A DNA stretch of 64,000 nt from an uncultured Pseudomonadota bacterium (lineage in GTDB: Bacteria; Myxococcota_A; UBA796; CAJQPC01). The position numbers were made by a program, and so were the translations under genes. The stretch is from NCBI GenBank assembly GCA_913060515.1, contig CAJXRZ010000031.1, forward strand, positions 1 to 64,000, written 5' to 3'. Below, in pieces: positions 17,782 through 25,533 of this stretch. Below the pieces are notes generated by a model. The model was not told where the DNA came from. It saw only the letters and a list, made by a program, of their open reading frames with translations, and ran no database searches. Each line of letters starts with the position of its first letter. Positions within the stretch are counted from its first letter, which is position 1.

Positions 17782-18200
17782 CAGTTACGTCCCAGGGAGA
17801 TCGCCCGGTTCACCAGGTCCCGCGTGGCGTCGATGACGGTCGAGTTGGCCTCGTAGGAGCGAGAGGCGCTCATCATGTCCACCATCTCGGTCATGGGGTT
17901 GATGTTGGGCTTGCGCACCATTCCAAACTCATCCGCGAAGGCATTGGTCGGCTCATACACCTCAACAAAGTCCTCGCGCTCATCCACCCCGTCGATGGAG
18001 ACGTGCTGGATGGCCTGGCTCAGGGCGTCTCCAAAGGGGTCCGCCGCTTGTGAGCTCAGGTTCACCACTTTGCGCTGGTAGGGGTTGCCCTGGGCGTCGA
18101 TGGACTCGGCGTTGGCGATGTTGCTGGAGACCGTCTGCAGGCGCACGCGCTGTGCCGAGAGACCAGAAGATGCGACACTCAGTGTATCAATCAGGCTCAT
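17781..18200 (-). CDS. flgC: Flagellar proximal rod protein FlgC
   Basis: A 139-residue rod protein. The N-terminal axial motif SGLSAQRVRLQTVSSNIANAES and the C-terminal heptad NPMTEMVDMMSASRSYEANSTVIDATRDLVNRA are the conserved flagellar rod/hook signatures. It lies 9 bp after flgB and overlaps fliE. Confidence 0.96.
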   Translation of the reverse strand: MSLIDTLSVASSGLSAQRVRLQTVSSNIANAESIDAQGNPYQRKVVNLSSQAADPFGDALSQAIQHVSIDGVDEREDFVEVYEPTNAFADEFGMVRKPNINPMTEMVDMMSASRSYEANSTVIDATRDLVNRAISLGRN

Positions 18201-18209
18201 ATCTGACTC

Positions 18210-18602
18210 CTATCGGTTGCCATCAGAGGCGGCGAAACGCAGCATCGCGAGACGACGGCTCATTCCGTCCGTCACCGCATTCAACTGCAGACTGTTGCTC
18301 AACAGAGCGGCGTTCTCCCGCTCCAGGTAGATGCTGGAGTGGTCCCCCGCCCAGCTCAAGGGGTCTTGCTCAATGAGCTCCCCTTCCACAGAGGTGTCCC
18401 CAGTGACCACCCCAAGGCCGCCCTTGGCGCCTGCGCTGCCGACCGCCGAGCGCAGGGCGTCGTCAAAGTCGACGCTCACGCCGCGGAAGTTTGGGGTGTC
18501 GATGTTGGCCAGGTTGGAGGCCACGACCTCGTGCTTCTGCACGCGCAGGTCAATGACCTTGCCCAAGCCTTGATGAAGGCTATCGAAGAGCATTCCTGAC
18601 AT
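18210..18602 (-). CDS. flgB: Flagellar proximal rod protein FlgB
   Basis: A 130-residue rod protein. I chose the ATG at 18602 because GGAGAAA lies 5 nt upstream. A frame opening much further upstream would run through the promoter and into the TPR gene. The motif VQKHEVVASNLANIDTPNFRG is diagnostic of FlgB, and the C-terminus ends in ALLSNSLQLNAVTDGMSRRLAMLR. First gene of flgB-flgC-fliE, under the promoter at 18628-18655. Confidence 0.95.
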   Translation of the reverse strand: MSGMLFDSLHQGLGKVIDLRVQKHEVVASNLANIDTPNFRGVSVDFDDALRSAVGSAGAKGGLGVVTGDTSVEGELIEQDPLSWAGDHSSIYLERENAALLSNSLQLNAVTDGMSRRLAMLRFAASDGNR

Positions 18603-18627
18603 GTCTTTCTCCGGGTCTATGTCCCCG

Positions 18628-18655
18628 CCATCGGACCCACTACAGACATGTTTAG
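18628..18655 (-). promoter_or_regulatory. Sigma-28-type promoter of flgB-flgC-fliE
   Basis: CTAAA (18655-18651), 15 bases, then TCCGATGG (18635-18628) on the minus strand. It lies in the 79 bp between the TPR gene stop and the flgB start, with a leader of about 20 nt. Confidence 0.78.
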
Positions 18656-18681
18656 ATCTTTCTCCAGAAAGTTCAAAAAAC

Positions 18682-20913
18682 TCAGTCGATCGGCCCTTTC
18701 CGGCGCTTCTGCAGCTCCGCACGGAAGGCATCGTCCTGGCTGAGTCCCTGAGCGACCTCGGCCCAGAGGTCATCCCCACTGACCAAGGCCTCCCCAAGCA
18801 TGCCTGGGTCCTCGCCAGAGCGGCGCTTGGCCTCGGCTGCGAGGAAGGTGGCGTAGCGCTGGGTGTGCTCATCCGGGCTTCGGCCCGCGGCCTCTTGCGC
18901 CGCCTCGGCGGCCGCGGAAGGCTGACCATCCTGAAGCAAGCAACGGGCCATCACCAAGTGCAGCTCGCCGGAACGAATGCGTGGCAGGTCAGGCTCCGGC
19001 GAGAGGGCCGCGAGGGCATTCAGCCGAGGAAGCGCCGCTTCACAGTCGCCCCCTTTTGCATCCAACATCGCCAAGGCCAAACGGGCCGCGGTCTGGCTCT
19101 CTTTCAGGTCTTCAGCACGTCCCCATGCCTCCCGTGCCTGCGGCTCCTGCTCCAGAGACAAGAGCACATGCCCCAAGGCCAGCTGCCGACGTCCACGCAA
19201 CTCCTTGGGCACGCCTTGCCCCGCGACAAAGTCCAGAGTGCGAAGGGCATCCTCGTGGCGCCCGGCCGCCTGGTAGAGCTCCGCGAGCCGGAGCAAGTCC
19301 CGCGCCGAGGTGGTGCCCAAGCGCGTCTGTATGGCGAAGATCTGGCGCTGCGTGCGCATCGCTTGCTCATCCAGACCTACATCGGTGTATGCGTCGACGA
19401 CGGCCTCCAGTGCCGTGGTGTCTTGAACCACGTCCTCCAGAGAGCCTCGCCAGTAGCGTCGGTGCAGTGAGATCAGGTCCAAGCTGCGATCCTGACGACT
19501 CAACGAGTCCAGACGCCGCACCAACACCTCCCACAGAAGCTCCGGAATGGCGTTGGCGTTGGCCACCCTGCGGTGGTGGTCGAGCAAGCGGACAAGGGCG
19601 TCCGCGGCTGCCTCATCATCTCCCAACGCGATGCCAACCTGAGCCTGAAGAAACAACGCCTCCGCCGCAGCCTCGCCACCACGCAGCACAAAACTGTCCA
19701 AGTCGGGCAAGTGCATCGCCCAGTCTCCGGGCCCACCCTGAACCATCACAAGCGTGCGCTGACGCAGCCAAATGACTTCGCCCAGAGGCCCCTTGTGGCC
19801 GACATCCCGCCACTGATCTCGGGCCTCATCCAAGCGACCCTGATGCAAGTACGCATCCCCCAAGCTGGCACGAATGTGGCGCTCCAGCCCCTCATCATCC
19901 ACGCCAAGTGCACCCAGAGCGGTCTCCAAGAGTGGCATGGCCTCTTCGTGGTAGCCGTCGGCCTGAAGAAGCTGAGCGGCCAAGAGCAGGTGCAGTGGAT
20001 GGCCGCTGACGTTCGCCAGTGTACGCCCCAGTGGCGCTGGAGCCGGCTCTGCAGACTGCAGCGAGACCAAGCCCAAACACGCTGAGACCTGATCTTCTTT
20101 GGACCGGGAGACACCCCAGGCAGCCAAACAGGCCTCGCGGGCGGCGTCCACATTGCCCGTGGTCAGCTCGGCACGTGCAAGCGCCAGCGGCAGCAGGTCC
20201 CGAGGCCAAGGTGCCTCCGTCTCCATCACACGCCGGTAGTAGTGAGCCGCCTCCCGCGAGAGCCCCATCTTCTCGTGTCCCTGAGCCAGCCTGTATGCGC
20301 TCACTGCGCGAACGTAGGGGTCATCGTGGTACAGCGCTTCGCGGTAGCGGTCCAGGGTCTTGGCGGTCGGCGCGGGGTCTAGGCGGAGAAGGTCCCGCAC
20401 CTCGGCGGGCAGGTTGGGAGTCCAGACAGGAAAGGCTGGATCGATCTCCCCTCCCGTCAAAGCCAGCGTGCTCGCCAGCCCGGAGAGGGGCTGCAGAGAG
20501 GCGCTGCTCACAGACTGTGTGATGCGCTCCGGCGGCGAGGCCAACAGCTCCTCCAGACTCAGGGCCTCTGGGACGTTCACGAGCACGGGGTTGCCTGCCC
20601 GGAACTCTAGGATCAGCTCCCCATCAGGGCCGCTCCGCCAGGCACCGACCAAGCCGGCCTCCTCCAACTCAACCCCCACCATCCAGCTCCCGCCGCCGAC
20701 ACCATAGATGTCTACGGAGCGCAGACCGGGCACAAAGAGGTTGCGCGGCACCTGCTCGGAGAGCGGCATCTCGCTGGCGTGGATGACCCACTGCTGACGC
20801 ATGGCATCGACCTGGGGCAGGGTTTGAACCCGCGCCTCGGGGCCTGCCTGAAGCGCCAGGCCACCTGTCAGGACGTTCTGCGCCCAGCTTAGGCTGGCCA
20901 GAAGCAGTATCAA
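18682..20913 (-). CDS. Large secreted TPR protein in a flagellar-promoter operon
   Basis: A 743-residue protein. MILLLASLSWAQ is a signal peptide, so the protein is periplasmic or in the outer membrane. Residues about 20-150 look beta-rich (VQTLPQVDAMRQQWVIHASE; VDIYGVGGGSWMVGVELEEAGLVG), perhaps an AMIN-like sandwich. From about residue 185 to the end there are many tetratricopeptide-type helix pairs, for example AVSAYRLAQGHEKMGLSREAAHYYRRVM and LLRLAELYQAAGRHEDALRTL. No enzyme motif is visible. It is the third gene of the operon that begins with the PilZ-like gene and overlaps the outer-membrane gene by 4 bp. A beta-sandwich followed by TPRs is also the plan of PflA, a periplasmic motor scaffold of Campylobacter. 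That link is inference from architecture and promoter only. Confidence 0.75.
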   Translation of the reverse strand: MILLLASLSWAQNVLTGGLALQAGPEARVQTLPQVDAMRQQWVIHASEMPLSEQVPRNLFVPGLRSVDIYGVGGGSWMVGVELEEAGLVGAWRSGPDGELILEFRAGNPVLVNVPEALSLEELLASPPERITQSVSSASLQPLSGLASTLALTGGEIDPAFPVWTPNLPAEVRDLLRLDPAPTAKTLDRYREALYHDDPYVRAVSAYRLAQGHEKMGLSREAAHYYRRVMETEAPWPRDLLPLALARAELTTGNVDAAREACLAAWGVSRSKEDQVSACLGLVSLQSAEPAPAPLGRTLANVSGHPLHLLLAAQLLQADGYHEEAMPLLETALGALGVDDEGLERHIRASLGDAYLHQGRLDEARDQWRDVGHKGPLGEVIWLRQRTLVMVQGGPGDWAMHLPDLDSFVLRGGEAAAEALFLQAQVGIALGDDEAAADALVRLLDHHRRVANANAIPELLWEVLVRRLDSLSRQDRSLDLISLHRRYWRGSLEDVVQDTTALEAVVDAYTDVGLDEQAMRTQRQIFAIQTRLGTTSARDLLRLAELYQAAGRHEDALRTLDFVAGQGVPKELRGRRQLALGHVLLSLEQEPQAREAWGRAEDLKESQTAARLALAMLDAKGGDCEAALPRLNALAALSPEPDLPRIRSGELHLVMARCLLQDGQPSAAAEAAQEAAGRSPDEHTQRYATFLAAEAKRRSGEDPGMLGEALVSGDDLWAEVAQGLSQDDAFRAELQKRRKGPID

Positions 20914-21596
20914 AACATCACCTGAAGGCCGACACTGACGCGGTTGGCGCCGAGATCAAAACCAGGCGTTGAGCCCCGCTGCAGGCGGCGGCCGGCATAG
21001 ATCTCAAGGGCCACCCCTTGAACCAGAGGCTGGGGCGCCGGCGGAAGGAGAACCTGCGGCTGGTAGCGGGTCTTGAGGCGGATGCCGAGGCGCAGCTCAG
21101 CACCAACCTTCACACCGCTGGTCTTGCTGCGTGGCACTCCGTCCTCCCCTTCAAAGCTGGGGTGGTCCTCTTGAAAGGTCGCAAAGCTCGGTCCCGCACC
21201 CACGAAGATCTCTCCCGCGGAGAGCGGCTGGCGAAGCTCACCAAGCACAGAGACGGGAATCATCTGAAAGACCGTGGCGTCCGCTCCTGGCTTGTTGAGC
21301 TCGCTCACCCAGCTGGTGCCACTCTGACGGGAGTAGCCCACCTCGAGATCCAAGAGCAGGTGCGGATGCAGCGGCACCAGAATGCCAACGCCGCCCATGA
21401 AGAGCTGCGTCTTGTAGCAGAGCTCCAAGTAGGGGTCGTCCCAAGACTCCCCAAGACCCCGAAAGACGAGGCTGACCCCCTCCTCCTCCACCTGGGCCTG
21501 GGCCGCCTGGGAGCGGCTCACGGGCACCTCGGGGTCGACGGGCAGCTCTTGGGCCTGCGCCACACTGAGCACACTAAGCAGGCTGAGAACGCTCAC
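20910..21596 (-). CDS. Outer-membrane beta-barrel-like protein
   Basis: A 228-residue protein. The GTG at 21596 was chosen because AAAGGAG lies 7 nt upstream and the next residues, VSVLSLLSVLSVAQAQ, form a signal peptide. A longer start at 21638 would put a charged tail before it. The mature protein shows alternating strands ending in an aromatic residue (ANRVSVGLQVMF), the usual beta-barrel C-terminal signal, with HLLLDLEVGYSRQSG and LRLGIRLKTRYQPQV as inner strands. It resembles small 8- to 10-strand OmpA/OmpW-like barrels. The start overlaps the PilZ-like gene by 23 bp and the end overlaps the TPR gene, so all three are coupled. Confidence 0.7.
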   Translation of the reverse strand: MSVLSLLSVLSVAQAQELPVDPEVPVSRSQAAQAQVEEEGVSLVFRGLGESWDDPYLELCYKTQLFMGGVGILVPLHPHLLLDLEVGYSRQSGTSWVSELNKPGADATVFQMIPVSVLGELRQPLSAGEIFVGAGPSFATFQEDHPSFEGEDGVPRSKTSGVKVGAELRLGIRLKTRYQPQVLLPPAPQPLVQGVALEIYAGRRLQRGSTPGFDLGANRVSVGLQVMF

Positions 21597-22098
21597 GGCG
21601 ACGCTCCTTTCTCTCGAGGTCCAGGACCAGTGCGGCAAGGGTGTCGCCGTCCTCTTCTCTCAGATCGTGCAGCCGCAGAAAGCTCCCGCTCCCTTGGGCC
21701 TCAACCGTCACAGGCAGCGCCAGTAGACGCCAGTTCCCAGCGAGCACAATGCCAAGCTGAAGCATCCCTTCCCCCGGCTCATACGCGCCCTCCAAGAGGA
21801 CGCCGCTTGGCGTCAGGTGAACCCAGGTGGGCTGGAGCACCATTCCCCGGCTGGCGTTGAGCTGGCGGCGCCAGACCCACTCCATCTCGCGCTCCAACAC
21901 CTCGACGGCGTCCAAGACCCGCTCAAGGGCTTCACGCACGCGGCGATCACGGGTGGGAGAGAGCCGCTCCACAGAGTTGCGGGCCTCGCCGGCGAGCTTG
22001 CGCGCCATCACCGGCGCCATCACAGCTTCGGTTGTCCCACCAACTGGGAGAAGGGCCAGATCCAGGCGTGCACGCACGCGGTAGTGGGCTGCTTTCAT
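21574..22098 (-). CDS. PilZ-like domain protein of the flagellar regulon
   Basis: A 174-residue cytoplasmic protein. The C-terminal 95 residues have the PilZ strand order: WVHLTPSGVLLEGAYEPGEGMLQLGIVL, then LLALPVTVEAQGSG, then LRLHDLREEDGDTLAALVLDLERKERRRER, where the last helix is typical. The c-di-GMP motifs (RxxxR and D/NxSxxG) are not intact, so ligand binding is doubtful. An N-terminal helical stretch (ERVLDAVEVLEREMEWVWRRQ) precedes it. The upstream promoter ends 6 bp before the ATG, so the transcript may be leaderless. First gene of a three-gene operon with the outer-membrane and TPR genes. Confidence 0.62.
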   Translation of the reverse strand: MKAAHYRVRARLDLALLPVGGTTEAVMAPVMARKLAGEARNSVERLSPTRDRRVREALERVLDAVEVLEREMEWVWRRQLNASRGMVLQPTWVHLTPSGVLLEGAYEPGEGMLQLGIVLAGNWRLLALPVTVEAQGSGSFLRLHDLREEDGDTLAALVLDLERKERRRERSQPA

Positions 22099-22104
22099 GT
22101 CCGG

Positions 22105-22132
22105 CCATCGGACACTGCGGCGGACTCTTTAG
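22105..22132 (-). promoter_or_regulatory. Sigma-28-type promoter of the PilZ-like/OMP/TPR operon
   Basis: CTAAA (22132-22128), 15 bases, TCCGATGG (22112-22105) on the minus strand. The expected transcription start falls at or within a base or two of the ATG at 22098. Confidence 0.78.
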
Positions 22133-22146
22133 GCCTTGGGGCAAAA

Positions 22147-22296
22147 TACTGAGTTGATCACGCCTGTTGATTGTACTGGCACCTGCCCCTGAACCTTCTG
22201 GCGGCGTTGCTCGCCGCTCGACGGGACGCCGCACGCCTTGCCAGAAGCCCCAGGTTCTTCGCGCCAGTACGATTTACAGCTCGGACTAGGTCCGTA
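22147..22296 (+). repeat. Dispersed repeat element, degenerate copy A (150 bp)
   Basis: This stretch aligns end to end with the reverse complement of 53743-53906. Both begin TACTGA..TGATCAC.CCTGTTGA, share CGCCCCTGAACC-type and CTCGACGGG blocks, share the 17-mer CAGGTTCTTCGCGCCAG, and end in GT..GTA. One 14-base difference lies in the middle, after CACGCCTT. Its terminal inverted repeats are decayed (about 9 of 13 match). It fills the gap between the fliT-like gene and the PilZ-like promoter. No protein is supported in it. Confidence 0.8.
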
Positions 22297-22311
22297 AGCG
22301 CCAGCGAGTCT

Positions 22312-22617
22312 CTAAGCCTTCTTCGAGATCCGTTGTCCCTGAGAGCTAGACCGGAGGCAGCCGTAGCCTCGCACCGCTCGTCTGTCCCCACCCAGCTTGG
22401 AGAGCTCGCGCTGCGCTCCACGGTGCTCTTGTTGGGCGAGCTCTTCCAGGGCCCCCATCGCGTTGAAGAGGGCCTGCAGCTCAGATCGCGTGAACTGGGC
22501 AGCCTGGGCGCGAACCTGTGCATCCAAACGAACAAAGCGTTCAGGATCCAGCGGGCCTTGGCCCCCAAGGGCAGTGCGCAGAGACTGCACCTCCTCCAGC
22601 AGCGCATTCAAGCTCAC
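22312..22617 (-). CDS. FliT-like or small flagellar chaperone (tentative)
   Basis: A 101-residue, mostly helical protein whose ATG overlaps the fliS stop codon. The sequence LNALLEEVQSLRTALGG and FTRSELQALFNAMGALEELAQQEHRGAQRELSKL suggests a helical hairpin, like FliT, which guards FliD and lies downstream of fliDS in many genomes. Sequence similarity alone is not diagnostic. The C-terminal 15 residues are poorly structured and end just before the dispersed repeat, so the tail may be altered. Confidence 0.6.
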   Translation of the reverse strand: MSLNALLEEVQSLRTALGGQGPLDPERFVRLDAQVRAQAAQFTRSELQALFNAMGALEELAQQEHRGAQRELSKLGGDRRAVRGYGCLRSSSQGQRISKKA

Positions 22618-22982
22618 AAGGTGTTCTGCTCCACCGCCTCTTGCCAGGCCTCTTGCAGGGTTTTGGTGACCCGCTTGACGGCCTGCAGTTTGGCCATGTC
22701 ACGGGTGCGTCCTGCGGCCATGAGCTCACGAACGCACCACGTATAGAGGTTGCGCAGCTGGGCGCAGAGCTCTGGGGAGGAGGCGTCGTCCAAGGCTGCG
22801 ATCAGCTCGAAGTAGATGCTTCGCACGTGGTGCAGGTCTCCCTGAAAGCCGCTGTGGTCCGAGGGATCCCTCTCACACGCGCTCTCCAGCTTGAGCACTG
22901 CGGTCTCCATCAGCATCACCAGGACAGCCGATGGGCTCGCCGTCTCTACCCTGGCACTTTGATACGCATTCAAGCCTCGCAT
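22614..22982 (-). CDS. fliS: Flagellar export chaperone FliS
   Basis: A 122-residue chaperone for flagellin. The signature AYQSARVETASPSAVLVMLMETAVLKLESA (about residues 6-35) and the later LRNLYTWCVRELMAAGRTRDMAKLQAV are diagnostic of FliS. It follows fliD by 21 bp and overlaps the fliT-like gene. Confidence 0.95.
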   Translation of the reverse strand: MRGLNAYQSARVETASPSAVLVMLMETAVLKLESACERDPSDHSGFQGDLHHVRSIYFELIAALDDASSPELCAQLRNLYTWCVRELMAAGRTRDMAKLQAVKRVTKTLQEAWQEAVEQNTL

Positions 22983-23003
22983 TCAGGCCTCCAAGAAAAT
23001 GAA

Positions 23004-24344
23004 TCAGCTTGAGGTGCCACCAATCAAGGCGCTCAAGTAGCTCTGAGTGGATTGGAGTTGGCCCAGAGCCACCTCCATGTTGGTGAACTTCTCGCGCAGG
23101 CGTTCCTCGTATGACTCCAGGCGGGTCTCGAAGCTGGCGATGCTGTCCTCCAGATCCTCGATGGTGCCTTCCAAGGAGTCTTCCTTGTTCTTTAGGAAGC
23201 CGTCGGTGCCCAAGTAGGTGTCGTCCATCAGCGTAGACAGAGTCACGCCAGGCCCATCTTCAGCAGAAAAGACCTCAGAGACGAAGTCGTAGTCCGAGTC
23301 GAGCATGTCTTGCAGGGCCTCTCGGTCCAGCTCCAAGTTGCCCGTCTGCGTTGTGCTGATTCCCAAGAGAGAGAAGCTCAGGTCTTCCCCGCTCGAGGAC
23401 TCCCCGGCCGGGGTCACGATCTTGAGGCCCAGGGTGTCCAGGATACCGCGCGTCGTGCCCTCGTTGTAGAGCGCACCTTTGCTGCCTGTCTCCGGGTCAT
23501 AGTCGCTGCTGGCGCCATGGAAGACGCGTACATCGTTCCAGGCGTCCACGAAGGCTTCGATCTTGTCCATGATGGCCGCGTCATCACGGTTGATTGTCAC
23601 GGTGACCGGGTCCGTGGTTTGCTGGGTCAGGTCCAGGTCCATCCCGGGAATCACATCCTCCAGGGTGTTGTCCGCCGAGGAGATCCCAATCCCGTTGACG
23701 CTCACTTCCGCGTTCTGTGCGCTCACCTGTTCCGTAAAGGTCGGTGTGGTACCGCCAGTCAGGGCGCTTGTATCGAAGGAGATGCTGTTGTCGGCGCCGG
23801 TGTCCCCACCAAGAACGACGAGCTTGTACGGAGTGCTCGCATCACCTGTATCAAGCACGAATGCGGAGATGCCGTCCACCTCGTCCAAGGCGGTCGCCAT
23901 TGAGCTCAGGGTGACCTCGGCGTCGAAGTCCAAGTCGGTGGTGACTCCCGCGACGGTCACGCTCAACGTTCCGGTAGAGAGCACCCCCGTGTCACTCTTC
24001 TCTGCGAAGCCCTGGCTGACCTCCATCTCGGCCTTGGCCAGCTCGGTGACCTCGATCTCGTAGGTACCGGCGGTCGCCTCGTTCCCAACCGAGGCCAAGA
24101 AGGCTGTGTCATCCGACTGGGAGAGCGCGTACTCGCCGAAGACCTCGGGGTCAGCCAAGTCCTCAAGGCTGGTCTGTAGCGCGGCGAGCTTGGTCTTAAA
24201 CTCCCCTACTGCTTCCAGCGTATCCCGAGCATCGTCCTGATCTTCTGTGAGCTGGGCACCTGGCGCACCGGCCACCGCCACCAAGGACCCAATCAGGGCG
24301 CTTGTATCGAGCCCCGAGTTGATCCCATCTAGGGAGAGTGGCAT
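23004..24344 (-). CDS. fliD: Flagellar filament cap protein FliD
   Basis: A 446-residue cap protein. The ATG at 24344 was chosen because GGAGG lies 4 nt upstream and the protein then begins MPLSLDGINSGLDTSALIGSLVAV, the usual FliD opening (I.SGLD...I..L). A frame open to 24437 would add unrelated residues. The C-terminal coiled coil (KEDSLEGTIEDLEDSIASFETRLESYEERLREKFTNMEVALGQLQSTQSYL) is the FliD C-terminal domain, given here as a region at about residues 390-440. First gene of fliD-fliS-fliT-like. Confidence 0.95.
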   Translation of the reverse strand: MPLSLDGINSGLDTSALIGSLVAVAGAPGAQLTEDQDDARDTLEAVGEFKTKLAALQTSLEDLADPEVFGEYALSQSDDTAFLASVGNEATAGTYEIEVTELAKAEMEVSQGFAEKSDTGVLSTGTLSVTVAGVTTDLDFDAEVTLSSMATALDEVDGISAFVLDTGDASTPYKLVVLGGDTGADNSISFDTSALTGGTTPTFTEQVSAQNAEVSVNGIGISSADNTLEDVIPGMDLDLTQQTTDPVTVTINRDDAAIMDKIEAFVDAWNDVRVFHGASSDYDPETGSKGALYNEGTTRGILDTLGLKIVTPAGESSSGEDLSFSLLGISTTQTGNLELDREALQDMLDSDYDFVSEVFSAEDGPGVTLSTLMDDTYLGTDGFLKNKEDSLEGTIEDLEDSIASFETRLESYEERLREKFTNMEVALGQLQSTQSYLSALIGGTSS

Positions 24345-24388
24345 ATGTCCTCCAAAGGAACGCTGGGCCCGACTTGGGCTTGGTTGCC

Positions 24389-24416
24389 TCAACGGATCCG
24401 AAGGCGAACAGTTGAA
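24389..24416 (-). promoter_or_regulatory. Sigma-28-like promoter variant before fliD
   Basis: TTCAA (24416-24412), 15 bases, TCCGTTGA (24396-24389) on the minus strand. It differs from the strong sites by TCAA for TAAA and one change in the -10 core, but the spacing is the same. Leader of about 38 nt to the fliD ATG. Confidence 0.5.
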
Positions 24417-24419
24417 GCC

Positions 24420-24454
24420 AAAACGCCCGGGACCCAATCAATGAGCCCCGGGCG
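24420..24454 (-). terminator. Rho-independent terminator of flagellin gene 1
   Basis: An 8-bp GC stem (CGCCCGGG at 24424-24431, CCCGGGCG at 24447-24454) with a 15-nt loop, followed on the minus strand by TTTT. It lies about 20 bp after the flagellin stop codon and before the fliD promoter. Confidence 0.75.
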
Positions 24455-24473
24455 GGTTGAAAAGAACCGTCTC

Positions 24474-25301
24474 TCAGATGAGCTGCGCGGCGGCGGAGCC
24501 CATTCCCTTGGCTTGGGCAAGAATGGAGGTGCTCGCCTGCTGCATGATTTGGTTCTTGGTCATCTCTGCGGTCTCGAAGGCAAAGTCTGCGTCTCGAATG
24601 CTGGACTCTGCGGACTGGAGGTTGGTGGAGTAGGTCTCCAAGTTGTTGAGCGCCGAGTTCAGACGGTTCTCGACAGCACCATACTTAGAGCGGGAGGCCG
24701 AGACGCTGTCGATGGCGGTATCGATGGTGTCGATGGCCGTCTGTGCACCACCGGAAGTAGACAGGTCCACAGATCCGGTGTCCACGCCCAAGGTAGAGGC
24801 GGTCAAGTCGCCCAGAGTGACGGTGATGCGGGAGTCGGCCGAACCGTCGGTTCCTACCTGCACATCAATCTGGGTGTCCACGCCATCCGTGAGCGCAACC
24901 CCGTTGAACTCGGTGACATTGGCGATGCGGTCCACTTCCGAGGTCAGCTCGGTGAACTCGTCCTGGATGTATGCGCGCTCGTCGTCGTCCAGGGTCTCCG
25001 AGCTGGACTGGACGGCCAACTCACGCATGCGCTTGAGGATGTTGCCGACCTCTTGGGTGGCGCCCTCAGCGGTGGAGATGAGCGAGATGCCATCGTTGGT
25101 GTTGCGCATGGCGACGTTCGCCGAACGGCTGGTGGCCTCAAGGTTCTCAGCAACGGCCAGGCCGGCTGCGTCGTCCGCAGCCTTGCTAATGCGCAAGCCA
25201 CTGGAGAGCTTACGGAAGCTGTTGCCGAGGGCGCGGCTGTTCTTGTTCAATGCGCTGCCGGCCTGGAGAGCCGAGACGTTGGTGTTGACGGTCAAAGCCA
25301 T
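24474..25301 (-). CDS. fliC: Flagellin 1
   Basis: A 275-residue filament subunit. The N-terminal D0/D1 block (SALNKNSRALGNSFRKLSSGLRISKAADDAAGLAVAENL) and the C-terminal block (NRLNSALNNLETYSTNLQSAESSIRDADFAFETAEMTKNQIMQQASTSILAQA) are canonical, given as regions at about 17-55 and 215-265. The variable D2/D3 part is reduced to about 70 residues, so this is a minimal flagellin. It is a close paralogue of flagellin 2 directly upstream, but has its own terminator and a weaker promoter. Confidence 0.97.
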   Translation of the reverse strand: MALTVNTNVSALQAGSALNKNSRALGNSFRKLSSGLRISKAADDAAGLAVAENLEATSRSANVAMRNTNDGISLISTAEGATQEVGNILKRMRELAVQSSSETLDDDERAYIQDEFTELTSEVDRIANVTEFNGVALTDGVDTQIDVQVGTDGSADSRITVTLGDLTASTLGVDTGSVDLSTSGGAQTAIDTIDTAIDSVSASRSKYGAVENRLNSALNNLETYSTNLQSAESSIRDADFAFETAEMTKNQIMQQASTSILAQAKGMGSAAAQLI

Positions 25302-25366
25302 GAGTTTGTTCTCCTCTACTGTGTTCTCAGCCCACGTCCGCGAAGTCGTGTCGGGCCTTACACCAA

Positions 25367-25394
25367 TGATCGGAAGAGGCTGCGAAACCCATTA
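25367..25394 (-). promoter_or_regulatory. Possible sigma-28-like promoter before flagellin 1
   Basis: TCCGATCA (25374-25367) is a good -10 match, but the best -35 is TAAT at 25394-25391 with a spacing of 16. The remainder of the 232-bp gap (25302-25533) holds the ribosome-site region and the flagellin 2 terminator. Confidence 0.35.
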
Positions 25395-25475
25395 CCCCCC
25401 AGGCCAGAAAAAGATCACATTCCCTAAAGGCACCGAATTTCAGCAACTTGAGACGGAGAGAGATCGCACCCAAAC

Positions 25476-25513
25476 GCAAAAGCGGGAGCCTCCATCTCTG
25501 GAGACTCCCGCTT
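25476..25513 (-). terminator. Rho-independent terminator of flagellin gene 2
   Basis: AAGCGGGAG (25480-25488) pairs with CTCCCGCTT (25505-25513), with a second inner stem CTCCA/TGGAG. On the minus strand it is followed by TTTTGCGTTT. It lies about 20 bp after the stop codon of flagellin 2. Confidence 0.8.
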
Positions 25514-25533
25514 GGGCCGCTAAGGCGACGGTG

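Noticed and set aside
22158-22607. A 149-residue frame on the minus strand across the repeat copy A
   Set aside because: It runs through the dispersed repeat and overlaps the fliT-like gene in another frame. The repeat explains the sequence better, and copy B does not keep this frame open at equal length.
24345-24473. A sigma-54 promoter before fliD (TTTTGGCTTC..TTCGC)
   Set aside because: The GG and GC elements are 12 bases apart rather than 10, and the rest of the consensus is missing. The sigma-28-like TTCAA-N15-TCCGTTGA in the same gap fits better.
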